Below are positions 25,795 through 35,415 of a stretch of DNA of 64,000 bases, piece by piece. A program made the position numbers and the translations under genes. The stretch is taken from positions 744,001 through 808,000 of the forward strand of contig CP019154.1 of the NCBI GenBank assembly GCA_002844335.1, given 5' to 3'. Below the pieces are notes generated by a model that was given only the letters and a program-made list of their open reading frames with translations, was not told where the DNA came from and made no database searches. Origin of the DNA: Haloarcula taiwanensis. Its GTDB lineage: Archaea > Halobacteriota > Halobacteria > Halobacteriales > Haloarculaceae. Numbering within the stretch: position 1 is the stretch's first letter; each line of letters opens with the position of its first letter.

Positions 25795-25879
25795 GTCGTG
25801 GTAGCCAAGCCTGGCCCAAGGCGCAGGGTTGCTAACTCTGTGGCGTACAGCCTCCGGGGTTCGAATCCCCGCCACGACG
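25795..25879 (+). tRNA. tRNA-Ser (anticodon GCU)
   Basis: An 85-nt class II tRNA. The acceptor stem GTCGTGG pairs with CCACGAC (25872-25878), with discriminator G. The anticodon loop TTGCTAA is flanked by CAGGG and CTCTG. There is a long variable arm and a T-arm CGGGGTTCGAATCCCCG. No CCA is encoded. It is followed 21 bp later by rps13, so tRNA and mRNA are probably cut from one transcript. Confidence 0.95.
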
Positions 25880-25900
25880 CTCACCCATCAGTACCTACAT

Positions 25901-26434
25901 ATGAGTGCAGAAGACCCCAACGCGGGCGAGGACGCGGATGCCGAAGAGGAGGAAGACATCCGCTATTTCGTCCGTATCGGACAGACAGACCTCGACGGGA
26001 CGAAATCCGTCGAGCGAGCACTGACAGAACTGAACGGTATCGGCCATCGGGCCGCCCGAATCATCGCCCAGAAAGCGGATGTCGACCGGCGCGCTGTCTT
26101 CGGCAAACTCGACGACGACGTCATCGAGCGCGTTGTCGACCACGTCGAGAACTTCGCCGACGAGGTGCCCGAGTGGATGGCCAACCACCAGAAGGATTAC
26201 TTCACTGGTGAGACCACCCACGAGACCGGCAACGACCTCCAGCTTACCCGCCGGCAGGATATCAACCGCATGAAGATGATCGACTCCTACCGCGGTATCC
26301 GCCACAAGCGCGGCCAGAAGGTCCGTGGACAGCGAACCAAGTCCACTGGCCGGACGGAGGGTACCATCGGCGTCAACGTCGAGGCGATCAAAGAAGAGCA
26401 GGCCGAAGATGCCGCCGCGGAGGATGACGAATAA
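25901..26434 (+). CDS. rps13: 30S ribosomal protein S13
   Basis: A 177-residue archaeal S13. An acidic N-terminal extension of ~18 residues (AEDPNAGEDADAEEEED) precedes the core IRYFVRIGQTDLDGTKSVER. The C-terminal RNA-binding part has YRGIRHKRGQKVRGQRTKST. S13 sits in the 30S head and contacts tRNA and the 50S subunit. The ATG at 25901 directly follows tRNA-Ser. Its stop overlaps the rps4 start by 1 nt. Confidence 0.96.
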   Translation: MSAEDPNAGEDADAEEEEDIRYFVRIGQTDLDGTKSVERALTELNGIGHRAARIIAQKADVDRRAVFGKLDDDVIERVVDHVENFADEVPEWMANHQKDYFTGETTHETGNDLQLTRRQDINRMKMIDSYRGIRHKRGQKVRGQRTKSTGRTEGTIGVNVEAIKEEQAEDAAAEDDE

Positions 26435-26949
26435 TGGCACTTGGCTCAAACACGAAGTTCTACGAGACGCCGAACCACCCCTTCCAGGGCGAGCGCATTG
26501 CCGACGAGGCCAACCTCATCGGCCGCTACGGCCTGAAAAATAAAGAAGAGCTCTGGCGAGCACAGTCCGAGCTTCGTGGCTACCGTCGTGAGGCCCGGAA
26601 GCTGCTGGGCAGCGCCGGCGAGCACGAGACTGAGTCCGAGGAGTTCCTCGCTCGGCTCAAGCGCTACGGCATCCTCAACGAGCAGGACCAGCTCGACGAC
26701 GTGCTGTCGCTCGACGTGACCGACGTGCTGGAACGCCGCCTGCAGACGGTCGTTTACCGCAAGGGCTACGCGAACACGCCCGAGCAGGCCCGCCAGTTCA
26801 TCGTCCACGGACACATCGTGCTGGACGACGCTCGAGTTACCCGACCCGGAATGACGGTGGAGACCGCCGTCGAGAGCTCGGTCGGCTTCGACGAGCACAG
26901 CTCGCTGTCGGACGAACTCCACCCTGAGCGCGCGGAGGCCCAAGAATGA
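26434..26949 (+). CDS. rps4: 30S ribosomal protein S4
   Basis: A 171-residue archaeal S4 (S9e type). The N-terminus [20 protein letters not shown] fits the family; the S4 RNA-binding domain is at residues ~104-165, with [20 protein letters not shown] and [19 protein letters not shown]. It nucleates 30S body assembly. Overlaps rps11 by 4 nt. Confidence 0.96.
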   Translation: MALGSNTKFYETPNHPFQGERIADEANLIGRYGLKNKEELWRAQSELRGYRREARKLLGSAGEHETESEEFLARLKRYGILNEQDQLDDVLSLDVTDVLERRLQTVVYRKGYANTPEQARQFIVHGHIVLDDARVTRPGMTVETAVESSVGFDEHSSLSDELHPERAEAQE

Positions 26950-27335
26950 GCGAAGACACCGAAGACATCTGGGGCATCGCCCACGTGCACGCATCGTTTA
27001 ACAACACGATCATCACCATCACCGACCAGACCGGGGCAGAGACGCTCGCAAAGAGCTCCGGCGGGACGGTCGTCAAGCAGAATCGCGACGAGGCGTCGCC
27101 GTACGCGGCGATGCAGATGGCTGAGGTCGTTGCGGAGAAGGCCCTCGACCGTGGCGTCGAAGGCGTCGACGTTCGGGTCCGCGGTCCCGGCGGCAACCTC
27201 CAGACCTCGCCCGGCCCGGGTGCGCAGGCGACAATCCGCGCACTCGCCCGAGCGGGTCTGGAGATCGGTCGCATCGAGGACGTCACGCCGACCCCGCACG
27301 ACGGTACTCGTGCACCCAAGAACTCCGGATTCTAA
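26946..27335 (+). CDS. rps11: 30S ribosomal protein S11
   Basis: A 129-residue S11 (S14e) protein. The core runs from [20 protein letters not shown] to the C-terminal [15 protein letters not shown]. It lines the mRNA exit area of the 30S platform. Translationally coupled to rps4; rpoD follows after 3 bp. Confidence 0.96.
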   Translation: MSEDTEDIWGIAHVHASFNNTIITITDQTGAETLAKSSGGTVVKQNRDEASPYAAMQMAEVVAEKALDRGVEGVDVRVRGPGGNLQTSPGPGAQATIRALARAGLEIGRIEDVTPTPHDGTRAPKNSGF

Positions 27336-27338
27336 CCA

Positions 27339-28118
27339 ATGACACAGGACTACGAGGTTGAGTTCGTCGAACGCGGCGAGCGCGAGGCCCGCATCCTCGT
27401 GCGCGGCATCACGCCAGCTTTCGCCAACGGCATCCGGCGAGCGATGGTCGCGGACGTACCGACGTTCAGTATCGATACCGTCCGCGTCATCGAGAACACC
27501 AGCGTGATGTTCAACGAGCAGATCGGTCTCCGACTGGGACTGGTCCCGCTGACGACCGACCTCGACGACTTCGAGATCGGCGACGAGGTGACGTTGTCGC
27601 TGTCCGTCGACGGGCCGGCCACGGCCTACTCCAGTGACCTCGTTTCCTCGGACCCGATGGTCGAGGCCGCTGACGACAACATCCCGATCATCGATCTCAA
27701 GGAGGGCCAACGTCTTGAAGTCGAGGCCGACGCCGTCCTCGACACCGGTCGGGAACACGCCAAACATCAGGGTGGCGTGGCCGTCGGCTACCGACACCTC
27801 CAGCAGGTGGAGGTCGTCGGCGACCTCGGCGAGTTCGAGGACGACGATCCGAACATCCTGCGTGGCGTCATCGAAGAGCAGGCGGCCGAACACGCCGCCG
27901 GCGACGCCACCAACGGCGAACTCGTCGCGACAGACGAGTTCGACAACGACCTCCGGAACCGCTACCCCGGCAAAGATGTCGAGGTTTCAGACGTGCCGAA
28001 CGCGTTCGTGTTCCACGTCGAGACGGACGGGTCGTTCACCACCGAGGAACTGGTCCTGCGCGCGGTCGAGACGCTGCGTGACCGCGCGACCGAACTGAAA
28101 GACGCAGTCCAGCTGTAA
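27339..28118 (+). CDS. rpoD: DNA-directed RNA polymerase subunit D
   Basis: A 259-residue archaeal RNA polymerase subunit D (Rpb3/alpha-like), which forms the assembly platform with subunits L, N and P. The alpha-motif [19 protein letters not shown] is near residue 22. There is no cysteine in the whole protein, so the insert domain (residues ~95-160) cannot hold the Fe-S clusters found in some archaeal D subunits. The gene closes the S13-S4-S11-D block, as usual in archaea. Confidence 0.95.
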   Translation: MTQDYEVEFVERGEREARILVRGITPAFANGIRRAMVADVPTFSIDTVRVIENTSVMFNEQIGLRLGLVPLTTDLDDFEIGDEVTLSLSVDGPATAYSSDLVSSDPMVEAADDNIPIIDLKEGQRLEVEADAVLDTGREHAKHQGGVAVGYRHLQQVEVVGDLGEFEDDDPNILRGVIEEQAAEHAAGDATNGELVATDEFDNDLRNRYPGKDVEVSDVPNAFVFHVETDGSFTTEELVLRAVETLRDRATELKDAVQL

Positions 28119-28190
28119 CGATACAATGCCCCGATACACCCCACCACGGCCGATGACCGCCCGCTCCCCGAGCGCGAGGACCGAAAGGGG

Positions 28191-28198
28191 TTTTACGG
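28191..28198 (+). promoter_or_regulatory. TATA-like element upstream of tRNA-Leu
   Basis: TTTTACGG lies 25-32 bp before the mature 5' end of tRNA-Leu. It could give a second promoter inside the superoperon. Confidence 0.45.
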
Positions 28199-28222
28199 GG
28201 CACGCAAAACGAACAATCGCGC

Positions 28223-28307
28223 GCAGGGATAGCCAAGTTTGGCCAACGGCGCAGCGTTCAGGGCGCTGTCCCGTAGGGGTCCGCAGGTTCAAATCCTGCT
28301 CCCTGCA
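28223..28307 (+). tRNA. tRNA-Leu (anticodon CAG)
   Basis: An 85-nt class II tRNA. Acceptor GCAGGGA pairs with TCCCTGC (28300-28306), discriminator A. The anticodon loop TTCAGGG is closed by CAGCG and CGCTG. A long variable arm and the T-arm GCAGGTTCAAATCCTGC are present. rpl18e starts 24 bp later. Confidence 0.95.
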
Positions 28308-28331
28308 CTTTTCCCACAACGGAGGAATCAT

Positions 28332-28682
28332 ATGAGTAAGACGAACCCGAGACTCAGTAGTCTCATCGCCGACCTGAAGTCAGCCGCCCGCAGTTCGGGC
28401 GGTGCTGTCTGGGGCGACGTCGCCGAGCGCTTAGAAAAGCCACGGCGCACACACGCGGAAGTCAACCTCGGCCGTATCGAACGATACGCCCAGGAAGACG
28501 AGACCGTGGTCGTGCCCGGCAAGGTGCTTGGCTCCGGTGTCCTGCAGAAGGACGTCACCGTCGCCGCTGTCGACTTCTCCGGAACCGCCGAGACGAAGAT
28601 CGACCAGGTTGGAGAGGCTGTATCACTCGAACAGGCAATCGAAAACAACCCAGAAGGCTCCCACGTCCGGGTGATCCGATGA
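28332..28682 (+). CDS. rpl18e: 50S ribosomal protein L18e
   Basis: A 116-residue L18e (L15 family) protein. It begins [20 protein letters not shown] and has [20 protein letters not shown] as core. An SD-like GGAGGA at 28321-28326 lies 6 bp before the ATG at 28332, one of the clearer ribosome binding sites in the window; it also decides against longer in-frame starts inside the tRNA. Overlaps rpl13 by 4 nt. Confidence 0.95.
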   Translation: MSKTNPRLSSLIADLKSAARSSGGAVWGDVAERLEKPRRTHAEVNLGRIERYAQEDETVVVPGKVLGSGVLQKDVTVAAVDFSGTAETKIDQVGEAVSLEQAIENNPEGSHVRVIR

Positions 28683-29116
28683 GCGTCGCAGAGTTCGACG
28701 CGGATGTCATCGTCGACGCCCGCGACTGTATCATGGGCCGCGTCGCATCACAGGTCGCCGAACAGGCACTCGACGGCGAGACGGTCGCCGTCGTCAACGC
28801 TGAACGCGCCGTGATCACCGGCCGAGAGGAGCAGATAACGGAGAAGTACAAGAAACGCGTCGACATCGGTAACGACAACGGGTACTTCTACCCCAAGCGA
28901 CCGGACGGCATCTTCAAGCGCACCATCCGTGGCATGCTGCCCCACAAGAAGCAGCGTGGCCGCGAGGCGTTCGAGAACGTCCGTGTCTACCTCGGCAACC
29001 CGTACGACGAGGACGGCGAGGTTCTAGACGGCACGTCGCTTGACCGACTGTCGAACATCAAGTTCGTCACGCTGGGCGAAATCAGCGAAACGCTTGGAGC
29101 GAACAAGACATGGTAA
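28679..29116 (+). CDS. rpl13: 50S ribosomal protein L13
   Basis: A 145-residue L13. The core [20 protein letters not shown] is near the N-terminus, and the family motif [20 protein letters not shown] near residue 80. It is an early-assembly protein of the large subunit. It overlaps rpl18e by 4 nt and rps9 by 7 nt. Confidence 0.95.
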
Positions 29117-29508
29117 CGAACACGTCTGGCAAGAAGAAGACCGCCGTCGCCCGCGCGACCGTACGCGAGGGCGAGGGCCGCGTGCGTATCGACTCGCAGC
29201 CGGTCGAACTCGTCGACCCCGAGCTGGCGCAGCTCAAGATGCTGGAACCGTTCCGCATCGCCGAGGACGACCTCCGCGGCGAAGTCGACGTCGAGGTGTC
29301 CGTCGAAGGTGGCGGCGTCATGGGGCAGGCAGACGCCGCCCGAACCGCCATCGCTCGCGGCCTCGTCGACCACACCAACGACGCCGAACTCCGCGACGCG
29401 TTCATGGAGTTCGACCGCTCGCTGCTGGTCAACGACGTTCGCCAGTCCGAACCCAAGAAGTGGGGCGGCCCCGGTGCGCGGGCCCGCTACCAGAAATCGT
29501 ACCGCTAA
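29110..29508 (+). CDS. rps9: 30S ribosomal protein S9
   Basis: A 132-residue S9. It starts [20 protein letters not shown] and ends with [17 protein letters not shown], the conserved tail whose last Arg contacts P-site tRNA. It overlaps the end of rpl13 by 7 nt, so translation is coupled. Confidence 0.95.
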
Positions 29509-29520
29509 GGTGATACAGGT

Positions 29521-29721
29521 ATGATGGTACCGGTTCGGTGTTTCACGTGCGGTAACGTCGTCGGCGAACACTGGGAGGAGTTCAAAGCACGCACCCGCGA
29601 GGCCGAGGAGCCAGAGGACCCGGAGAAGGTCCTCGACGAACTCGGCGTCGAGCGGCACTGCTGTCGCCGGATGCTCGTCTCGCACAAAGACCTCGTCGAC
29701 ATCGTCTCACCCTACCAATGA
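29521..29721 (+). CDS. rpoN: DNA-directed RNA polymerase subunit N
   Basis: A 66-residue Rpb10-like subunit. The zinc site is CFTCG near the N-terminus and HCCRRM near residue 52 (CxxC ... CC). Two Met codons open the frame (29521 and 29524); the second matches the family start M-x-P-V-R-C-F best. It binds subunits D and L. It overlaps rpoK by 4 nt. Confidence 0.95.
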   Translation: MMVPVRCFTCGNVVGEHWEEFKARTREAEEPEDPEKVLDELGVERHCCRRMLVSHKDLVDIVSPYQ

Positions 29722-29891
29722 ACGCACAGGAAAGCCGCTACGAGAAGGCCCGCAAACTCGGCGCACGAGCGCTGCAGTTGGCCCACGGTGCTCCCGTGCT
29801 CATAGAGACGGAACACACCCAGCCGATACTCATCGCCGCCGAGGAGTACGACGCTGGCGTCCTACCGTTTACGGTCAACAGGAGTGACTAA
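29718..29891 (+). CDS. rpoK: DNA-directed RNA polymerase subunit K
   Basis: A 57-residue Rpb6/omega-like subunit, ATG 29718 to TAA 29889-29891. The core [20 protein letters not shown] matches the family helix that clamps the largest subunit, and [20 protein letters not shown] is the C-terminal part. It overlaps rpoN by 4 nt; enolase follows after 2 bp. Confidence 0.95.
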   Translation: MNAQESRYEKARKLGARALQLAHGAPVLIETEHTQPILIAAEEYDAGVLPFTVNRSD

Positions 29892-29893
29892 CG

Positions 29894-31099
29894 ATGACGC
29901 TCATCACTGACATCCGACTCCGCCGCGTCCTCGACTCCCGCGGGAACGCGACCGTCGAGGCCGACGTTCTCACCGAGAGTGGGGGCTTCGGTCGTGGCAA
30001 GGCACCGAGCGGCGCAAGCACGGGCGAGTACGAGGCCATCGAACTCCCCGCCAACGAGGCCATCGCCAACGCCCGCGAGGAAGCACTCCCGCGGCTCATC
30101 GGCGAAGTCCACGCCGGGAACCAGCGCGACGTCGACGCGGCGCTCCACGCCGCTGACGGTACCGACGACTTCTCCGGTATCGGAGCCAACAGCGCCGTCG
30201 CCATCTCTATGGCGGCCGCGAAGGCCGGTGCCGACGTGCTCGGCGCGCCGCTGTACCAGCACCTCGGCGGCACATTCCGGGGCAACGAGTACCCGACGCC
30301 GCTGGGCAACATCATCGGTGGCGGCGAGCACGCCGCGGACGCGACCAACATCCAGGAGTTCCTCGCGGCCCCTGTCGGCGCACCGAGTGTCGAGGAGGCC
30401 GTCTTCGCCAACGCTGCGGTCCACCAGGAGGTCCACGACATTCTGGCCGACCGCGACCTGCCAGCGGGCAAGGGCGACGAAGGCGCTTGGGCACCGTCCG
30501 TCTCGGACGACGAAGCGTTCGAGATCATGGACGAGGCCGTCGAAGCTGTCGCCGACGACTTTGGCTTCGCAATCTCCTTTGGCCTTGACGTCGCCGGCGC
30601 GGAACTCTACGACGACGAGGCGGACGGCTACGTCTACGACGACGGCGTCAAATCCACCGAAGAGCAGATCGAGTACATCGCCGGGAAGGTCGAGGAGTAC
30701 GACCTCGTCTACGTCGAGGACCCCCTCGACGAGAACGACTACGAGGCCTTTGCGGACCTGACCGCACAGGTCGGGGACCAGACGCTCGTCTGTGGCGACG
30801 ACCTGTTCGTTACGAACGTCGAGCGCCTGCAGGCCGGTATCAACGCCGACGCCGGGAACTCCATCCTGATCAAGCCGAACCAGATCGGGACGCTCACCGA
30901 CGCCGTCGACGCCATCGAACTGGCGACGGCAAGCGGCTACGAGTCCGTCGTTTCCCACCGCAGTGGTGAGACGGAAGACACGACAATTGCACACCTCGCT
31001 GTCGCCACTGACGCACCGTTCATCAAGACCGGCGCGGTCGGCGGCGAGCGCACAGCCAAGCTGAACGAACTAATCCGTATCGAGGACAACGCAGTATGA
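29894..31099 (+). CDS. eno: Enolase
   Basis: A 401-residue phosphopyruvate hydratase converting 2-phosphoglycerate to PEP. The N-terminal part has [14 protein letters not shown] and [12 protein letters not shown]. The barrel has metal ligands and catalytic residues in [39 protein letters not shown] and [18 protein letters not shown]. Its position between rpoK and rps2 is conserved in archaea. It overlaps rps2 by 4 nt. Confidence 0.96.
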   Translation: MTLITDIRLRRVLDSRGNATVEADVLTESGGFGRGKAPSGASTGEYEAIELPANEAIANAREEALPRLIGEVHAGNQRDVDAALHAADGTDDFSGIGANSAVAISMAAAKAGADVLGAPLYQHLGGTFRGNEYPTPLGNIIGGGEHAADATNIQEFLAAPVGAPSVEEAVFANAAVHQEVHDILADRDLPAGKGDEGAWAPSVSDDEAFEIMDEAVEAVADDFGFAISFGLDVAGAELYDDEADGYVYDDGVKSTEEQIEYIAGKVEEYDLVYVEDPLDENDYEAFADLTAQVGDQTLVCGDDLFVTNVERLQAGINADAGNSILIKPNQIGTLTDAVDAIELATASGYESVVSHRSGETEDTTIAHLAVATDAPFIKTGAVGGERTAKLNELIRIEDNAV

Positions 31100-31911
31100 G
31101 CGGCAACGAAAAAGAAGGTCTCGACGCGTCCGATTCCGACTTCGACCCGTCCGAGGAGGACGACGAAGCGGTCGACGCGGAGACCGAAACGGAAGCCGAA
31201 CAGCCCGCCGACGACGCCGAAGAGGCGACAGAGGCCGAACCAACTGACGAAAACACAGACGCCGACGAAGCGGCTGACGAGGCCGCCGGTCCACAGCTGG
31301 ACGAGGACGTCATGCCCGACGAGCAGTCGGAGGCCGACCTCCTCATCCCCGTCGAGGACTACCTCGGCGCTGGTGTCCACATCGGGACCCAGCAGAAGAC
31401 CCAGGACATGGAGCGGTTCATCCACCGCGTCCGGACCGACGGGCTGTACGTGCTGGACGTCTCGATGACCGACGAGCGTATCCGCACCGCCGCGGACTTC
31501 CTGGCCAACTACGAGCCGGAGCAGATTCTGGCCGCGTCGTCGCGCCAGTACGGCCGGTTCCCGGCCGAGAAGTTCGCCGAAGCCATCGGGGCGCGCGTCC
31601 GCACCGGCCGGTTCATCCCCGGCACGCTGACCAACCCCGACTACGACGGCTACATCGAGCCGGACATCGTGGTCGTCACTGACCCCATCGGTGACGCCCA
31701 GGCCGTCAAGGAGGCCATCACGGTCGGCATCCCGGTCATCGCGATGTGTGACTCCAACAACACCACGTCGAACGTCGACCTGGTCGTCCCGACGAACAAC
31801 AAGGGGCGCAAGGCGCTGTCGGTCGTCTACTGGCTGCTGGCCAACGAGACGCTCGACCGCCGCGGTGCCGAGCCGACGTACGGACTCGACGACTTCGAGT
31901 CCGACCTCTAA
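31096..31911 (+). CDS. rps2: 30S ribosomal protein S2
   Basis: A 271-residue S2. The first ~80 residues are an unusually acidic, Ala-rich extension (runs such as [20 protein letters not shown]); the S2 core starts near [20 protein letters not shown] and ends in [20 protein letters not shown]2 joins late in 30S assembly. The acid tail is a halophilic adaptation. It is the last gene of the superoperon. Confidence 0.95.
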   Translation: MSGNEKEGLDASDSDFDPSEEDDEAVDAETETEAEQPADDAEEATEAEPTDENTDADEAADEAAGPQLDEDVMPDEQSEADLLIPVEDYLGAGVHIGTQQKTQDMERFIHRVRTDGLYVLDVSMTDERIRTAADFLANYEPEQILAASSRQYGRFPAEKFAEAIGARVRTGRFIPGTLTNPDYDGYIEPDIVVVTDPIGDAQAVKEAITVGIPVIAMCDSNNTTSNVDLVVPTNNKGRKALSVVYWLLANETLDRRGAEPTYGLDDFESDL

Positions 31912-32012
31912 CGTCGCTGAACTGTTTCGTTTTCCGGCCCGCTGACCCACGAGTGACAACGCCGGTGTCGCCAACACAAGACCTACCACGGGGCCCGGAG
32001 TACCACCGGGAA

Positions 32013-32396
32013 ATGGGAGAGGGAGACACGTTCGTCAACGCCGTCATCGGTGCCGTCGCGACCGCACTTCTGAGTGGGTTCGTCCCGCTCGCGCCGCTGC
32101 TCGGCGGTTGCATCGCCGGCTATCTTGAAGGGGGTGAGCGAGACGACGGAGTCCGCGTCGGACTGCTCTCGGGCGTCGTCGGGCTGGCGATTTCGCTAGT
32201 CTTCTTCGTTGTCGTGTTCGTCTTCCTGGCCGCGTTCCTGGCGGTCGTTCCCGAGGCGCTCGGTGTGTTCGGCGCGGCGGGCTTGTTCGTGCTCGTCCTG
32301 GGAACGATCACGGCGGCCGCGTATTTCCTCGGATTGAGCGCGGTCGGCGGCTGGCTGGGCAACTACGTCAAGTATGACACGACGTTCGGCGACTGA
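32013..32396 (+). CDS. DUF5518-like membrane protein, copy 1
   Basis: A 127-residue protein with four hydrophobic segments, starting MGEGDTFVNAVIGAVATALL at ATG 32013. It has the Gly-rich pattern LAPLLGGCIAGYLEGGERDDGVRVGLLSG and ends SAVGGWLGNYVK. An earlier in-frame GTG is possible but adds a polar, Pro-rich stretch. The family is known only as haloarchaeal DUF5518-like membrane proteins. It is followed by a paralogue of equal length 55 bp away. Confidence 0.75.
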   Translation: MGEGDTFVNAVIGAVATALLSGFVPLAPLLGGCIAGYLEGGERDDGVRVGLLSGVVGLAISLVFFVVVFVFLAAFLAVVPEALGVFGAAGLFVLVLGTITAAAYFLGLSAVGGWLGNYVKYDTTFGD

Positions 32397-32451
32397 CAGC
32401 CCGAAACTGTCGGTAACTACATCAATCGAGAGCGCACTACGAGCAACGCGT

Positions 32452-32835
32452 ATGCGTGAGTCGGTGACCAACGCTGGTATCGGGGCACTCGTCACGATTG
32501 CGCTGTCGTTCGTTCCCTTTTCGTCGGTGGCTGGCGGCGCAGTGGCCGCGGCGAACCACGGCAGCGGCGGCTACCGGACGGGGCTCTGGCTGGGAACGCT
32601 TGCTGGCGTCTGTGCGATGGTTCCCTTGCTCGCGCTCTTCCTCCCGGCGCTGTACATCGCCGGCCTCCTCGGGTTCGGGATTCCACCCGGCGCACCGGGG
32701 TACGACCTGTTTCTGGCGCTCGTGTTCAGCTTCTTTCTGCTGTACACTGTCGGGCTCAGCGCCCTCGGTGGCCTCGGCGGCGTCTGGGTATCGGTACACA
32801 CCAGCTGGGACATAGACGCCGACCGCTGGCTCTGA
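32452..32835 (+). CDS. DUF5518-like membrane protein, copy 2
   Basis: A 127-residue protein that aligns with the preceding gene along its length: FVPFSSVAGGAVAAANHG parallels FVPLAPLLGGCIAGYLEG, then a charged loop GGYRTGLWLGTLAGV parallels GVRVGLLSGVVGL, and both end with a G-L-G-G-xWV/L stretch. Start ATG 32452 (MRESVTNAGIGALVTIAL). The pair probably arose by tandem duplication. Function unknown. Confidence 0.75.
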   Translation: MRESVTNAGIGALVTIALSFVPFSSVAGGAVAAANHGSGGYRTGLWLGTLAGVCAMVPLLALFLPALYIAGLLGFGIPPGAPGYDLFLALVFSFFLLYTVGLSALGGLGGVWVSVHTSWDIDADRWL

Positions 32836-32895
32836 ACCGCGCGCTTCCAGCCATTTGGCACACCATTCAAGCGTGTTCGACACTAACAGTAGTCG

Positions 32896-34233
32896 ATGTC
32901 AAAGACGCCGCCCGGACCGAAGGGCGAACCGCTGTTCGGCAGTAGTCGCACGTACGCTCGGGACCCGTTCCGGTTCATCTCAGCGCTGGAGCGGGCCTAT
33001 GGTGATGTTGCCCGCTTCGACATGGGGCCGATGGATACGGTCATGCTGTGTGACCCAACGGCAATCGAGCGGGTACTGGTTTCAGAGGCCGAGCGGTTCC
33101 GCAAACCCGACTTTCAGGGAGATGCGCTCGGGGACCTGCTGGGAGACGGACTGCTGTTGAGTGAAGGCGAAACGTGGGAGCAGCAGCGAAAGCTCGCCAA
33201 TCCAGCGTTCTCGATGGCTCGACTTTCGGGGATGGCTGACCGCATCACCGGCCACGCGGAGGACCGCATCGCCGACTGGTCTCACGGCGATGTTATCGAC
33301 GCCGAGCAGTCGATGACCCGAGTGACGCTGGACGTGATCTTGGACCTGATGATGGGCGTCGAACTCTCCGAACAGCGAGTCCGCACAATCGAGGAACAAC
33401 TGTTGCCACTGGGCCAGCGGTTCGAGCCCGACCCCATTCGGTTCGCCATGCCACAGTGGATGCCGATGCCTGACGACGCCGAGTTCAATCGCGCCGTGCG
33501 GACGCTGGACGAGGTGCTGGACGACATCATCGAGGTCCGCGAGGACTCGGTCGGGACAGCTGAAGACGGTCCGATGGACTTCCTGTCGGTACTCCTGCGT
33601 GCCCGCGACGAGGGGAATCAGTCGCCCGAGCAACTGCGCGATGAGATGATGACAATGCTGCTTGCGGGCCACGACACGACGGCGCTGACGCTGACCTACA
33701 CCTGGTTCCTGCTGTCGGAACACCCTGAAGTCGAACAGCGAGTCCACGAGGAACTGGACGATGTTGTCGGCGACGACCGGCCGGGGATGGAACACGTCCG
33801 CGAACTGGACTACCTCGAATGGGTAATTCAGGAAGCGATGCGACTCTACCCGCCCGTGTACACCATTTTCCGGGAGCCGACAGAGGACGTGACGCTGTCC
33901 GGCTACGATGTCGAGGCCGGGACGACGCTGATGGTTCCACAGTGGGGCGTCCACCGATCCGAACGGTTCTACGACGACCCCGAGTCGTTCGACCCGGAGC
34001 GCTGGAAGCCCGAGCGAGCGAGCGAGCGGCCGCGGTTCGCCTACTTCCCGTTCGGTGGCGGCCCGCGTCACTGCATCGGGAAGCACCTCGCAATGCTCGA
34101 AGCACAGCTCATCACCGCAACGACGGCCAGTCAGTACCGACTGGAGTTCCAAGGCGAGACGCCGCTGGAGTTGCTACCGTCGCTGACTGCCCATCCCCGG
34201 CAGGAAATGTCGATGCGAGTGCAGGAGCGGTAG
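32896..34233 (+). CDS. Cytochrome P450
   Basis: A 445-residue soluble P450. The heme loop FPFGGGPRHCIGKHLA is near residue 391, with Cys as thiolate ligand. The I-helix MLLAGHDTTALTLTY is near residue 255, and the K-helix ExxR is EAMRLYP near 313. The N-terminus MSKTPPGPKGEPLFGSSRTY lacks a membrane anchor. It resembles CYP174-type haloarchaeal P450s and, more widely, fatty acid or retinoid/steroid hydroxylases. The substrate is unknown; no redox partner gene is adjacent, though a ferredoxin is encoded at 47288. Confidence 0.93.
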   Translation: MSKTPPGPKGEPLFGSSRTYARDPFRFISALERAYGDVARFDMGPMDTVMLCDPTAIERVLVSEAERFRKPDFQGDALGDLLGDGLLLSEGETWEQQRKLANPAFSMARLSGMADRITGHAEDRIADWSHGDVIDAEQSMTRVTLDVILDLMMGVELSEQRVRTIEEQLLPLGQRFEPDPIRFAMPQWMPMPDDAEFNRAVRTLDEVLDDIIEVREDSVGTAEDGPMDFLSVLLRARDEGNQSPEQLRDEMMTMLLAGHDTTALTLTYTWFLLSEHPEVEQRVHEELDDVVGDDRPGMEHVRELDYLEWVIQEAMRLYPPVYTIFREPTEDVTLSGYDVEAGTTLMVPQWGVHRSERFYDDPESFDPERWKPERASERPRFAYFPFGGGPRHCIGKHLAMLEAQLITATTASQYRLEFQGETPLELLPSLTAHPRQEMSMRVQER

Positions 34234-34250
34234 CGCGGACTCCGACGGGA

Positions 34251-34388
34251 CTACTCCGACGTCACTGTTGCCTCCCGCAGTGGGCGCTCTACGTGACCGT
34301 CGGCGAACTGTCCGGCGGCGGCATCCGCCTCGACTTCGCCGATGTCGACACCGTTTCTGCATCGTATTCCGACAGCCGTCCTGACCAT
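34251..34388 (-). CDS. Possible 45-residue acidic microprotein
   Basis: A short minus-strand frame, ATG 34388 to TAG 34251-34253, between the P450 gene and mevalonate kinase. The product has the acidic, Ala/Val-rich composition of true haloarchaeal genes (VDIGEVEADAAAGQFADG) and codons ending mostly in G or C. The other frames there are Arg- or Pro-rich. No domain or clear promoter is recognised; it could be a chance frame. Confidence 0.4.
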   Translation of the reverse strand: MVRTAVGIRCRNGVDIGEVEADAAAGQFADGHVERPLREATVTSE

Positions 34389-34431
34389 CGACTCCGAAAA
34401 CGCCTAACGCCCTGGGTGCACACGGGCGGGT

Positions 34432-35415
34432 ATGGTCACGTCGAGCGCTCCCGGAAAAGTGTATCTGTTCGGGGAGCACGCAGTCGTCTACGGCGAGCCG
34501 GCGGTGCCCTGCGCCATCGAGCGGCGGGTGCACGTGACGGCAACTGAAATCGACGAGGGGTTACGCATCCACGCAAATGACTTGCAACTGGACGGTTTTA
34601 CCGTCGAATACTCCGGTGACGGAGAGAGCCATCCAGACGTGGACGTCGCTGAATCGCTTGTCGAGGCTGGCATGGGATACGTCAACGAGGCGGTGGCACA
34701 GGCCCGCGACGCGGCCGACGCGCCGGATGCGGGCTTCGAGATCTCTGTTGAGGGCGACATCCCGCTCGGCGCGGGGCTGGGGTCGTCGGCCGCGCTCGTC
34801 GTCGCGGCGATAGACGCGGCAACCAGAGAACTCGGCGTCGAACTGCCGGCGAGCGGAATCGCCGACCGCGCCTACCAGGTCGAACATGAGGTACAGGACG
34901 GGCAAGCCTCGCGGGCGGATACGTTCTGCTCAGCCATGGGCGGGGCGGTCCGCGTGGAGGGCGACGACTGCCGGCGGCTGGACGGCATCGACACGCTCCC
35001 CTTCGTCATCGGTTACGACGGCGGGGCCGGCGACACCGGGGCGCTGGTTGCCGGCGTCCGAGACCTCCGCGAGGAGTACGACTTCGCCGCCGACACCGTC
35101 GCGACAATCGGCGATATCGTCCGCGAGGGCGAGGCGGTGCTGGGAACGGGCGACTACGAACGGCTCGGGGAGCTGATGGATTTCAACCACGGCTTGCTTT
35201 CGGCGCTGGGCGTCTCCTCGCGGTCGCTGGACTCGATGGTGTGGGCGGCCCGCGACGCTGACGCACACGGCGCGAAACTCACCGGGGCCGGCGGCGGCGG
35301 CTGTATCGTCGCACTGGACGAGACGGACGACGCACTCACGGCGCTGAAGTACACGCCGGGGTGTGAGGATGTCTTCCGGGCCGAACTGGACACCGACGGG
35401 GTCCGGCAGGAATGA
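34432..35415 (+). CDS. mvk: Mevalonate kinase
   Basis: A 327-residue GHMP kinase phosphorylating mevalonate in isoprenoid synthesis. The N-terminal SAPGKVYLFGEHAVVYGEPA is the mevalonate kinase signature. The ATP loop IPLGAGLGSSAALVVA is near residue 110, and the C-terminal GAKLTGAGGGGCIVAL is the third GHMP motif. It overlaps ipk by 4 nt, coupling an early and a late step of the archaeal pathway. Confidence 0.95.
   Translation: MVTSSAPGKVYLFGEHAVVYGEPAVPCAIERRVHVTATEIDEGLRIHANDLQLDGFTVEYSGDGESHPDVDVAESLVEAGMGYVNEAVAQARDAADAPDAGFEISVEGDIPLGAGLGSSAALVVAAIDAATRELGVELPASGIADRAYQVEHEVQDGQASRADTFCSAMGGAVRVEGDDCRRLDGIDTLPFVIGYDGGAGDTGALVAGVRDLREEYDFAADTVATIGDIVREGEAVLGTGDYERLGELMDFNHGLLSALGVSSRSLDSMVWAARDADAHGAKLTGAGGGGCIVALDETDDALTALKYTPGCEDVFRAELDTDGVRQE

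Noticed and set aside
29521..29721. A selenocysteine or frameshift reading of the CC motif in RpoN
   Set aside because: The two Cys codons are normal Rpb10 zinc ligands and the frame is intact.
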